64,000 nucleotides of DNA, from assembly GCF_000302535.1 (NCBI RefSeq), contig NC_018708.1, positions 4,960,001 through 5,024,000 of the forward strand, written 5' to 3'. Origin of the DNA: Acidovorax sp. KKS102. Its GTDB lineage: Bacteria; Pseudomonadota; Gammaproteobacteria; Burkholderiales; Burkholderiaceae_C. The position numbers and the translations under genes were made by a program. Position 1 is the first letter of the stretch. Every line of letters starts with the position of its first letter. Below the pieces are notes generated by a model. That model searched no databases, was not told the DNA's origin, and was given only the letters and a program-made list of their open reading frames with translations. Positions 45,684-55,000 of this stretch are shown one piece after another.

Positions 45684-46166
45684 GTGAACACTCTCGACAA
45701 ATTCGATATCGCCATCCTCAACGAGCTGCAGGCTGACGCCCGACTGACGAATGCCGAGTTGGCCCAGCGGGTGGGACTGTCGGCCGCCCCCTGCTGGCGC
45801 CGCGTGCGGGCGCTGGAGGAGCAGGGCTTCATCAAGGGCTACCGCGCCGAGATCGACCGGCACAAGATCGGCCTCGGGGTGTTGGCCTTTGTGCGGCTCG
45901 ATGCGGACCGCAGCACCGGCAACCTCACGCGCAAGATGGAGGAAGCCATCCGCCAGATCCCGGAAGTGGTGTCCTGCCACTACATCAGCGGCACCGGCAC
46001 GTTCGAGCTGCAGGTGGTGGCACGCGACCTGGACAGCTTTTCGCAATTTGCGCGCGACGTGCTGCTGAACCTGCCCAATGTGAAAGACATGCACACCAGC
46101 TTCTCACTGGGCGAGGTCAAGGCCAGCGGGGCGCTGCCGCTGACGCACCTGAGCCGCCCTCGCTGA
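45684..46166 (+). CDS. Lrp/AsnC family transcriptional regulator
   Basis: A 160-residue Lrp/AsnC regulator: N-terminal HTH (ILNELQADARLTNAELAQRVGLSAAPCWRRVRALEEQGFI) and C-terminal RAM amino-acid-sensing domain (IPEVVSCHYISGTGTFELQVVARD). The start is a GTG. Divergent from the indolepyruvate oxidoreductase gene, it probably adjusts that gene to amino acid supply, as similar regulators do for aromatic or branched-chain amino acid breakdown. Confidence 0.93.
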   Translation: MNTLDKFDIAILNELQADARLTNAELAQRVGLSAAPCWRRVRALEEQGFIKGYRAEIDRHKIGLGVLAFVRLDADRSTGNLTRKMEEAIRQIPEVVSCHYISGTGTFELQVVARDLDSFSQFARDVLLNLPNVKDMHTSFSLGEVKASGALPLTHLSRPR

Positions 46167-46173
46167 GCGGCCT

Positions 46174-46196
46174 GCGCGCCGGATCACCTGGCGCGC
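46174..46196. terminator. Hairpin between convergent Lrp and mltA genes
   Basis: GCGCGCC-N9-GGCGCGC, perfect seven-pair stem in the 80-base convergent gap. No T-run, so an intrinsic terminator is not certain. Confidence 0.4.
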
Positions 46197-46246
46197 TCAG
46201 CACACGCCCATGGCAGCGGCGGTGCCGCGCCGAAACCGCCTCGCAG

Positions 46247-47404
46247 TCAGCGCGGCCACAACGCCCACAAGCGCAGGTTCTGCTTGAGCCGACCTGCGAT
46301 GTCGCCCGCCTCCGGTCCCCAGCCGGTGAAATAGTCCGCACGCACCGCGCCGAGGATGGCACTGCCCGTATCCTGCGCCAGCACCAGGCGGTTGAGCTGC
46401 ACCTGCGGGCCGGACGAGGCCAGCCACACGGGGGTGCCGTAGGGAATGCTCTGCCGGTCCACCGCAATCGATCGGCCCGGCGTCAAGGGCACGCCCTGCG
46501 CGCCGCGCGGGCCAAAACCCGCGTCCAGCGGGTTCAGGGGTTCTTCGCGGAAGAACACGTAGCGGGGATTGCTCCACAGCAGCTCATTGGTGCGCTGGGG
46601 GTTGGCAGCCACCCAGGCGCGGATGCCGGGCCACGTCGCATCGCGCGTCAGGCCCTGGTCCAGCAGCCAGCGGCCCACACTCTGGTAAGGCTGGTCATTG
46701 GTGCCTGCGTAGGCTACCCGCACCAGCGAGACCGAGCCATCGGGCTCGGTGATGCGCAGACGGCCCGATCCCTGGATGTGCAGCACCATGGACTCGATGG
46801 GATCACGCAGCCACGCAATGGCCCGGCCCGCAAGCGCGGCCTGGGCCTCGGGCAGGGTGTCGATCTGCTGGCGCGTGTACCAGGGCTTGCGCGCCCCGAG
46901 GCTGGCGGGCACCCGGTAGATCGGCACCGTGAACCCATTGCCGGGCTGGCGGGCCGCATCCATCATGGGCTCGTAATACGCCGTCAGCAGGCCATCCGGA
47001 TTGCCATCGGTGGCCTCGACGCGGTAGGGCTGCAGGCGCGCAATGAGCCAGGCGCGCTGCTCATCGGCCGTGGCAATGCTGAGTTGCCGCACCTCACTGC
47101 ACAGCGCCGTGAAAGGAGGCTGCGGCCGCTCGCAGCTCTTGATCCACGCGTTCCAAGCTTCGTGCAGCGCATCTGCGGTAAAGCCCGGCAGCTCGGCCCA
47201 GCGCACCGGAATCCATCGGCTTTTGGGCTGCGCCATGGGCGGTGGCAGGGGGCCCGTGTCCCCCGGCAGGACCACCGCGCTGGGCGGCAGCGGCGCGGGA
47301 GTGCCCCCAGGCCGTGCGGGGACGGGGGCAGGGGGCGTGGAGCAGGCAGCCAGCGTTCCTACAATCAGCGCGGTCAATGCAACGCGCAGGAGTGTCAATT
47401 TCAT
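46247..47404 (-). CDS. mltA: Membrane-bound lytic transglycosylase MltA
   Basis: A 385-residue outer-membrane lipoprotein that cleaves peptidoglycan glycan chains non-hydrolytically. The lipobox LAAC is at 18-21. The MltA domain (GLLTAYYEP, IQGSGRL) and the C-terminal 3D domain (LAQDTGSAILGAVRADYFTGWG) are complete; the catalytic Asp is likely the one in DTG or DYFTG. A Pro-rich linker follows the lipobox. The ATG at 47404 overlaps the start of an opposing small reading frame by two bases. Confidence 0.94.
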   Translation of the reverse strand: MKLTLLRVALTALIVGTLAACSTPPAPVPARPGGTPAPLPPSAVVLPGDTGPLPPPMAQPKSRWIPVRWAELPGFTADALHEAWNAWIKSCERPQPPFTALCSEVRQLSIATADEQRAWLIARLQPYRVEATDGNPDGLLTAYYEPMMDAARQPGNGFTVPIYRVPASLGARKPWYTRQQIDTLPEAQAALAGRAIAWLRDPIESMVLHIQGSGRLRITEPDGSVSLVRVAYAGTNDQPYQSVGRWLLDQGLTRDATWPGIRAWVAANPQRTNELLWSNPRYVFFREEPLNPLDAGFGPRGAQGVPLTPGRSIAVDRQSIPYGTPVWLASSGPQVQLNRLVLAQDTGSAILGAVRADYFTGWGPEAGDIAGRLKQNLRLWALWPR

Positions 47405-47549
47405 GGGGCTGATTTTGCTTGAAGCGCTGCTGGCGCTGGTGGTCCTGGTGGCCATCGTGTGGTGGACCATGTTCTCGGGCCGCAAGGGGGGCGAACTCCG
47501 GGCTCCGCAGCCCTCGGACGACGATAAGCAGCCGCCCCCATCGCCTTGA
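47403..47549 (+). CDS. Candidate small membrane protein, head-to-head with mltA
   Basis: A 48-residue reading frame, ILLEALLALVVLVAIVWWTMFSGRK then an acidic/Pro tail (DDDKQPPPSP): one helix then basic residues, fitting a single-pass membrane protein. AGGAG lies ten bases before its ATG. Its start codon and the mltA start share the same CATG, so each gene's leader lies inside the other. No family is recognised; it could be chance in high-GC DNA. Confidence 0.45.
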   Translation: MGLILLEALLALVVLVAIVWWTMFSGRKGGELRAPQPSDDDKQPPPSP

Positions 47550-47611
47550 GCCGCCGCTGAGCCCCCAGCGAAGACGGCCCCGTCCTACAAGCGATGGGCC
47601 AGCGGGCTGAT

Positions 47612-47718
47612 GGTGCAAGCGCACCCTGGGCCCGACGATAGCGTGAGCCGGGTGATGACACCGCGCCGATGCGCGGAACAGGGCAAAACCCCGACAAGGC
47701 TGCGGGCGCGAAGCCCGC
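47612..47718 (+). other. Structured leader before the OmpA lipoprotein gene
   Basis: Three perfect hairpins in line: GGTGC-AAGC-GCACC (47612-47625), CCGCGC-CGAT-GCGCGG (47661-47676) and GCGGGC-GCGAA-GCCCGC (47702-47718), plus a possible closing GGTGAT/GTCACC pair. Between the last two is AGGGCAAAACC and GCGCGAAGCC, similar in words only to the c-di-GMP-I riboswitch motifs. The ribosome site AAGGAG follows. No T-run, so a 5' leader rather than a terminator. Confidence 0.4.
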
Positions 47719-47753
47719 CCACCCGGCGTCACCGACCTTCAAGGAGCACACAC

Positions 47754-48404
47754 ATGCGCACACACATTCAACTTCTCGGCGCGGCCGCCGCCATCGTTCT
47801 CGTCACCGGATGCGCCAACATGGACGACACACAACGCCGCACGGCCACAGGCGCCGGCATCGGCGCCCTGGCGGGCGCGGTGATCGGCTCGGCCACTGGC
47901 GGCAGTGCCGGGACGGGCGCCGTGGTGGGTGCCGGGGTCGGGGCACTGGGCACCTACATCTGGTCTCAGAACATGGAGCGCCAGAAGCGCGAAATGGAAC
48001 AAGCCACCCAAGGCACCGGCATCGCCGTGACGCAGACGGCGGACAACCAGCTCAAGCTCAATATCCCCAGCGATATTTCTTTTGCTGTGGGCCGTTCGGA
48101 CATCCAGCCCAACTTCGCGCCGGTGCTGGACCAGTTTGCTGCCGGCCTGCGCAACAACCCCAACACCGACGTGCGCATCGTGGGGCACACGGACAGCACC
48201 GGCAGCGACGCCATCAACAACCCGCTGTCGATGGACCGCGCTGCTAGCACCCGCAGCTACCTCACGGCACGCGGCGTGGACGGCCGCCGCATCGTGATCG
48301 AAGGCATGGGCGAGCGCTACCCCATTGCCACCAACGACACTGCAGAAGGCCGTGCGCGCAACCGGCGGGTCGAGATTTTTGTGGGCGAGCGACCACGGGG
48401 TTGA
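47754..48404 (+). CDS. OmpA family lipoprotein with glycine-zipper (YiaD-like)
   Basis: A 216-residue outer-membrane lipoprotein: lipobox VTGC at about 17-20, glycine zipper (GAGIGALAGAVIGSATGGSAGTGAVVGAGVGAL, about 32-64), then an OmpA domain (DISFAVGRSDIQPN, HTDSTGSDAINNPLSMDRAAS, GMGERYPIATNDTAEGRARNRRVEI) that binds diaminopimelate of peptidoglycan. AAGGAG precedes the ATG. The long structured 5' leader hints at post-transcriptional control. Confidence 0.93.
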   Translation: MRTHIQLLGAAAAIVLVTGCANMDDTQRRTATGAGIGALAGAVIGSATGGSAGTGAVVGAGVGALGTYIWSQNMERQKREMEQATQGTGIAVTQTADNQLKLNIPSDISFAVGRSDIQPNFAPVLDQFAAGLRNNPNTDVRIVGHTDSTGSDAINNPLSMDRAASTRSYLTARGVDGRRIVIEGMGERYPIATNDTAEGRARNRRVEIFVGERPRG

Positions 48405-48439
48405 TCAGCCCGGTACCAAACCTCGCCAAAGGGACGGGC

Positions 48440-49069
48440 TCACTGCCCCGCACGCAGCAGGTTCGCCAGTTCCACGGCGGACTTGACCTGCATCTTGTCG
48501 AACACCCGTGAGCGGTGAACCTCGACCGTGCGCACGCTGATATCGAGCTGGTCAGCGATGAGCTTGTTGGGAAGACCGGCGACCACCAGGTACATCACGT
48601 CGCGCTCCCGCTCGGTCAGCTCGCTCAGCCGCACTTGCAGGTCGCTGCGCTCGCGCACCTGGGCCAGCCGCTCGGACGATTGGGATAGCGCCTGTTCAAT
48701 GCGGTCCACCAGCGCGTTGTCGGAGAACGGCTTCTCGCAAAAATCGAACGCCCCCCGCTTGACGGTGTCCACGGCGGTGGGTACGTCCGCATGGCCGGTG
48801 AGAAAGATCACCGGCATGGTGGCCAAGTCGCCGCGCGCGGCCAGCACGTCAAAAAGTGCCAGCCCACTCATGCCAGGCATGCGCACATCCAGCAGCAGGC
48901 AACAGGGCTGGCGCTGGGGCGGCCGCTTTTGCAGCATGGCATCGAAGGCCTCGGCCGAATCAAAAGACTCGCTGGGCAACCTGCGCGAGCGCAGCAGCCA
49001 GGCCAGCGCCTCGCGCACGCTGGCGTCATCGTCCACGATGTACACGGTGGCGTTGGTGATGGGCTCCAT
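48440..49069 (-). CDS. FixJ/NarL-type response regulator
   Basis: A 209-residue response regulator: receiver domain 1-125 with phospho-acceptor Asp in CLLLDVRMPG (about 62), then a LuxR-type HTH (LTERERDVMYLVVAGLPNKLIADQLDISVRTVEVHRSRVFDKM). This is the FixJ/TtrR type. It lies 85 bases downstream of the PAS histidine kinase, which should be its partner. What it regulates is unknown. Confidence 0.93.
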   Translation of the reverse strand: MEPITNATVYIVDDDASVREALAWLLRSRRLPSESFDSAEAFDAMLQKRPPQRQPCCLLLDVRMPGMSGLALFDVLAARGDLATMPVIFLTGHADVPTAVDTVKRGAFDFCEKPFSDNALVDRIEQALSQSSERLAQVRERSDLQVRLSELTERERDVMYLVVAGLPNKLIADQLDISVRTVEVHRSRVFDKMQVKSAVELANLLRAGQ

Positions 49070-49154
49070 AAATCAGTTCAGTGGTCCATTGCAATATCTG
49101 TCACGCGCACACGATGAAACCGCCAGGGCTCGGCAAAGGCTCATGCCATATGCC

Positions 49155-51222
49155 TCAGGACGTGGCGCCATTGTTCACAGGCAGCGTGAAGGTAAATACC
49201 GTACCACGGGGTTCATTCGGCGCAAATCCGAGGAAACCGCCGTGTTGTTCGATGACGGTGCGGCACATGCTCAGCCCCAGGCCCATGCCCTCGGGGCGGG
49301 TGGTGAAGAACGGGGTGAACAGCTTTTCCGCGACTTCGGGAGGAATCCCGGTTCCCACGTCGGTGACGGCAAATTCAATCCAGCCATTGTGCGGGTTGGA
49401 GGCTGCACGCCGCACCCGGATATCCAGCACACGATTGCGCACACCAGGGTCATCCATGGCCTGCATGGCATTGCGCGCCAGGTTCAGAAGCACCTGCTCC
49501 ACCATGGTGCGGTCGCACAGCGCGGGCGCCAGGCCGGGCTCGATGGATGTGTTCACGCGCACCCCCAGCTTGCGGGCCTGCAGACTCACCAATGGCAGGA
49601 TGGCATCGAGCAATTGCTGCGCATGCACGGCCTCGCGGGCCTGGTCGCGGCGCCGCACAAAGTCGTGCACGCTCTTGATCACGCGGCCCGCGCGCTCGGC
49701 CTGGCGGGCGATCTGGCGCATGGCCATGCGCACATCCTCCAGGGCATCCTGCTCGGGGGAGGAAGCACCGGCAACAGCGCTGACACTGGCGGGCGCGGCA
49801 TGTTCCAGCAGGTTGATGGAGCCGTTGGCGTAACTGGAGATGGCGGCCAGCGGCTGGTTGAGTTCGTGGCTGAGCAACGAGGCCATCTCGCCGACCGTGG
49901 CCAGCCGTGCCGTGGCCTGCAGACGCTCCTGCGAGGCGCGGGAAAGCTCCTCGACCCGGCGCTGCTCGCTGATGTCCAGGAACGCGCTCATCCAGCCCGT
50001 GTGCTGGCCTTGGGCGTTGATGAGCGGCGCCTCGATGATCAGCACGGGAAACCGCGTGCCGTCCTTGCGCATGAACTCGGACTCAAACCCCTCGCGCGGC
50101 GGCATCGTGCCCGCAAAGCGGATGGCCTGACGCTGGCGGTATTCCTCCACACGCTCGGGCGGCCAGTAGGGGGCCGACATGCTCAGACCCAGCAGCTCCT
50201 GAGGGCTGAAGCCCACCATCTCGCAAAAGGCCGGGTTGACGTAGGTGATGCGCCCCTCCAGGTCGCGCGCGCGCAGCCCGGTCACCAACGAGTCCTCCAT
50301 AGCCTTGCGAAAAGCCAGCGCATCGGCCAGGTCGCGCTCCGCGCGCAGGCGGCGGCGGTTGTCGCGCACCAGCACGACCATCACCGTCACCAGCGCAATC
50401 GACATGGCCGTCACCAGGGCCGTCAGCACATTGGGGAACAGGCTGGGAGCGCTGTGCCAGCTGTCCATGCGCAGCACCAGCGTGCTGCCCGGCAAGTCCA
50501 GCAGGTGCTGCGCGGAAAACATGCGTGACCCCCGACGCGCCGCGCCCAGCACCGCCAGCCGGGTGCCGTCGGCCTCGGTGAAGGAGGCTTCCTGGCTGCG
50601 CGTGAGGTTGTGCCCCACCAGATTCGCCAAGATGTCCTGCAGCGCATAGGTCGCGACGAGATACCCCAGGGGGCGGCCGCTTGCCGATAGCGGAACACAC
50701 AGCTCCATCATCTCCGAGCCCAGGCCGTCGCCATGGGGCTGGAAGTAGCTGCTGGAATACGCCGGCCCCCCCCAGGCGACGCGCGTTGGCGCAGGCGATG
50801 GTGAGGTCCGACTGGCCGCTGTCACGCAGCCGCATGTCCCAGGCCACCGGGCGGTAGGGCGATTGCACATGGGTGCGCATGCGCAGGTTGGCATCGCGCA
50901 GCTCGATGCGCACCAGCTCGCGGCGGTTGCGCAGCAGGTCGGACGCCTCGACCTCCCAGGCCAGGTGGCTCGGGTTGTCACTGGGCAGCGCCTGCAGGCT
51001 TTGCAGGTTGTGCGTCAACGCTGTGCGGATGTCCGAGACTGCATCGGCCGTGTCGCGCTCCAGGCGCGTCTGCACCTGGCTGGCTTCGTAGCGCCCGGCC
51101 AGCCACACCATGGTGGCCAGCATGGACACCACGAGCAGCACCAGCGCGGTCCACAACGACCAGCGCCGCCAGGCGCCGCGCCAGCGTTGCAGCAGGGTGC
51201 GTTTGACGGGAGTGGGTTTCAC
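49155..51222 (-). pseudogene. PAS-domain sensor histidine kinase, broken by a one-base frameshift
   Basis: A membrane histidine kinase with an N-terminal helix (LWTALVLLVVSMLATMVWLAG), a periplasmic sensing region, a second helix, a PAS domain (ITYVNPAFCEMVGF), H-box in SLLSHELNQPLAAISSYANG and HATPase (NLARNAMQAMDD, GTGIPPEV, GMGLGLSMCR). The frame changes at a run of eight Gs (50766-50773): removing one gives a continuous 688-residue protein, LGGPAYSSSYFQ. The GTG start at 51222 overlaps the amidase stop. A FixJ-type regulator follows. Could be a real mutation, phase variation or a base error. Confidence 0.85.
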
Positions 51223-52034
51223 AGCACGCGGTGGGTCAATGCGGGCAGCTGCGCGCGCACGGCACTCAGGCGCTGCACATCCAGCTCGCCGGCCACCACG
51301 CCAGCACCCTGATCGCGCTGCGCGAGGATGCTGCCCCAGGGGTCCACCAGCATGCTGTGGCCCCAGGTGTGGCGACCGTTGGCGTGCACCCCGCCTTGGG
51401 CGGGGGCCAGCACATAGGCCAGGTTTTCTACCGCGCGGGCACGCAGCAACACATCCCAGTGCGCCTGGCCCGTGGTGTGCGTGAAGGCGCTGGGCACCAG
51501 TAGCAGGTCGGCCCCCGCTCGGGCATGCGCGCGGTACAGCTCCGGAAAGCGCAGGTCGTAACACACGGACAGCCCCACGCGCCACCGCTGACCACTGCGC
51601 GCTTGCAAGTCAAACTGCACCGGGGTATCGCCAGCGTCGATGACCCGGCCTTCGTCGTACTGTTCAGCGCCGTTGCTGAAGCGAAAGAGGTGGATCTTGT
51701 CGTAGCGCGCAACGCAGGCACCCGTCGGGTCAAAGACCAGCGTGGTATTCCGCACCCGGTCCGGCGCATCGGTGGCCATAGGCAGGGTGCCCCCCACAAT
51801 CCATATCTGCAGCGCGCGTGCGGTGTCAGCCAGAAACTGCTGGATCACTCCGGAGCCTGCGGTCTCGCGCAAGGCGAGCTTGTCGGTGTCCTTGTATCCC
51901 ATCAGACAAAAATACTCTGGCAACACCGCCAGCTCGGCGCCGCCCAGCACAGCCTGCTCCAGCAGCTCACGCGCAACCCGCAGGTTGTCGTCCAGCGCGG
52001 TGCTGGACACCATCTGGATGGCAGCGACTTTCAT
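51219..52034 (-). CDS. Carbon-nitrogen hydrolase (Nit1/deaminated-glutathione amidase type)
   Basis: A 271-residue nitrilase-superfamily amidase. Catalytic triad: Glu40 (AVLPEYF), Lys113 (YDKIHLF) and Cys158 (GLSVCYDLRFPE). The sequence best fits the Nit1/NitFhit-type enzymes that remove the amide from deaminated glutathione. Its ATG overlaps the YhdP stop and its stop overlaps the kinase GTG, so all three are one transcript. Confidence 0.92.
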   Translation of the reverse strand: MKVAAIQMVSSTALDDNLRVARELLEQAVLGGAELAVLPEYFCLMGYKDTDKLALRETAGSGVIQQFLADTARALQIWIVGGTLPMATDAPDRVRNTTLVFDPTGACVARYDKIHLFRFSNGAEQYDEGRVIDAGDTPVQFDLQARSGQRWRVGLSVCYDLRFPELYRAHARAGADLLLVPSAFTHTTGQAHWDVLLRARAVENLAYVLAPAQGGVHANGRHTWGHSMLVDPWGSILAQRDQGAGVVAGELDVQRLSAVRAQLPALTHRVL

Positions 52035-55000
52035 GAAGGTTCTCCGGTCTTGGGGGGTGGGCTGGCGCGGGGCGCCGCTTCGGTGGCAGGGCTCGCTTCG
52101 CGTGCGCGGCGCGCCACGCGCACCACCCGGGGATCGGTCCAGGTACCGTCGATGCGGAACTCCTGCGTGGCCGCCTCAATGAGCGGGCCACGCAAAAACA
52201 CCTGGGCCAAAAAGCTGCCTAGGCCAATCACCGGGTTGATGGCCGTGGCCACGAGCGAGGCGGTCATGGCATTGATCTCAGGCACCACGACCACACGCAG
52301 GTCCTGCGTTTCCTGGTCGATGTTGGCGCTGCCTTCCATCAGCACGGCTGCGTTGACGCCCTTCATCTGCAGGTTGTTGGTGGTGGCCACGCCGCGCTCG
52401 ATGCGCACATCGCCCCGCACAAAATCGAATGCAAAACCTTCGCTGAACACATCCCGAAAATCGAGAGTCAGCCGGCGCGGCAGCGACTGCAAACTGAGCA
52501 CGCCCAGCAGCTTGGCAAGCCCGGGATCGGCCTTGAGAAACTGGCCGGACTCGACATTCAGGTTGATCTGCCCCGTCATGCTGCGGTAGTCGGGGCTGAA
52601 CGGTGCGCCAATCCAGCCCACCTGCCCTTCCATGCGGCCCTTGCCACGCCGCACCACGTTGGCCATGCCCAGGCGGGCCAGCAGGTCGCCCGAATCGCGA
52701 ATATCGAGCTTGAAGCTCAGCACCGTGCGCCGCTCGGCAGAGCGGGGGCCGGCCGCAGCGGCGTTGAGCACCGCCCAGTTGCCGCTGGCGGTGAATGCCG
52801 CCTCAGGCGCGGTGATGTTGAACTTGGACAGGCGCCACTCACGCAGCACGCCCTCACCGCCCCGGTTCTGGGCCTCCATCTCCACCCGCCCCAGCCGCTT
52901 GCCCCGCAGCTCAAAGTCGTCCACCACAATGTCCAGCGCGGGCAAGTTGCCCGGTTGCTCGTTGAGCAGCTCTTCGACCTGGGTCACATCGCTTTGCGGC
53001 ATGTTCACCCGCGACAGGCGGGCAAACAAGCGGCCGTTGCTGAACTCGGGCGACCCGGGCTGGCGGTATTCCAGATAGCCATTGAGTTCGGTGGCATCGA
53101 GGTTGGCACGCCAGGTGGTGCCCTCACGCAGCACGCCAGCCACCACGTTGTGCAAGGTGCGGCCTTGCAGAGTGAGTTCCCGCGCACGCAGCGCCAGCGT
53201 GGTGGGCAGATAGTCCTGCGCCATGGCCTGCCCCACCGGTGCGGCGGTCGCTCCAGCGCTGCGCGCGGTGGACTCGGCGGCAGTGGCCCGGGTGAGCACA
53301 TCGTCCCACGCATCCACGTCCAGCTTGCCCTGGTTGATGTTGGCGGCCACACCTTGTGAAGGCATGGGGGCGAACTCGCCATTGCTCAGGCCCACACCGA
53401 TGGCGCCGCGCAGCACGCGGGGCTGGGGGCCGCTCAGGTCGCGCACATAGGTGGCCGATCCGAGCGGCCCCAGGTCGAGCGTGATCTGGTCTCGCAGCGG
53501 TGGGGCATTGCTCCCGTTGCCGTTGTTGTTCGCCAAGCCCGCCAACGATTCGCGCGCCACCTGGTTGTCGAAGCGCAAGGGCAGGCTGCTGTCCGCAGCC
53601 TTGCCCAACGGGGGCGGCAAGGCCAAGGCCAGGCCCTGCAAGCTGGTGTTCACCTGCAGCTCAGGCACCCCGCGGCGAAACGACAGGGCCAGGGTGTACG
53701 GTGCGCTACCAGTGGCCCGCCGCGCCAGTTGCGACAACATGCCCAGCTGCGGGGTTTGCTGCAGCCCCTCGGCCGTGGCGGTGCCCTGGGCACGGATCTG
53801 CACGGCCGACTCGGTGGCCAGGGCATTGGCCGCCAGCGCGCGCATACCGCCTTCCAGCCGCACGGGGCCACCCAGCGCCTGGGCCTGCACATTGGACAGC
53901 GCAAACCCGGTCTCGCTGAACTGCACGGCGCCCCGCACGCGGGTGAGCGCAGGGGTGTCGGGGGTGATGCGCAGTTCGTTACCCGCCAACGTGACGCTGC
54001 CCTGCACCTTGGATTTGTTGATGTCGCTGATGGGCAGGCTCAACCGCAGCTGGAAGTCGGCGTTGCCCGTGCCGCTGGCCTGCTCCAGCGCATTGCCCGT
54101 CATACGGCCCAGCGGCGAGGTGGTCATGAGCGTGAGCAGCTCGGCCAGCGGGCCGCGCGCATCGGCACTCACGCCGACCACGGTATGCGCCAGGTCTGGA
54201 ATGCGCGCCTCGACCTTGGACAGGCGCAAGCCCTTGCTACCCGCAAAGCCGCCGCTGGCGCCGCGCACCTGCATGGACGAGCGTTCAAAAATCAGCTCCC
54301 CCCCCAGATCGGTCAGCGCCGGCCAGGGCAGGGTGCCTGCGGGTTGCAGCGCGGTGGGCACGTAGGCGTAGGTGACGTCCTTGACGCGCGCCGCAATGCG
54401 GAACTCGCCCTGCTTGGGGTCATTGAAAGGCAGGTCGTGCAAGTCCCCTTTGACCCGGAACTGCACATTGCTGGCGCTGCCAGCGGCCACCGCATCGCGC
54501 ACGTAGTGGCGGGATTCGGCGGGAATCGACAGGGGCAGGTAGCGGTGCACGCGTGTGCCGTCAGCGCGGTGCAGCGTGCCGGTGAGGTCCAGCACCCCCG
54601 GAAAACGCGACCGGTGGGGCGCCTTAGAGGGGTCGCTGGTATGCCAGGTGGCGCGGGCATCGCCCTGGGCATCGGCATTGGCAAACTGCACATCGTTGGC
54701 CTGCACGGCGACGCGGCCACCGTCCACCTGCCAGCGCACATCGGCACTGAGCCGGTCGAGCGGCAGGACGGGTTCCTCGAACACCCCCGGCAGCACCAGC
54801 GCCCCCGACGCCATGGTCAGCGCTGCCTTGCCCCCTGCCTGGGTCATGTCGATGTCCACATTGGCGCCACGCAGACCCAGATGGGCGGGGGCCGAGCCAT
54901 CCGTAGCACCGGCCAGCGCCAGCCCCTGGATGCGCCCCTTGACCTGGTACTGCTGCAGCGCATCCAGCGGCCCCTTCCAGGTGGCCTGGATCTCGTCCAC

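Noticed and set aside
47660-47740. Certain c-di-GMP-I riboswitch
   Set aside because: Two short words match, but the conserved P3 part and correct spacing are not visible by eye, so it is kept only as a structured leader.
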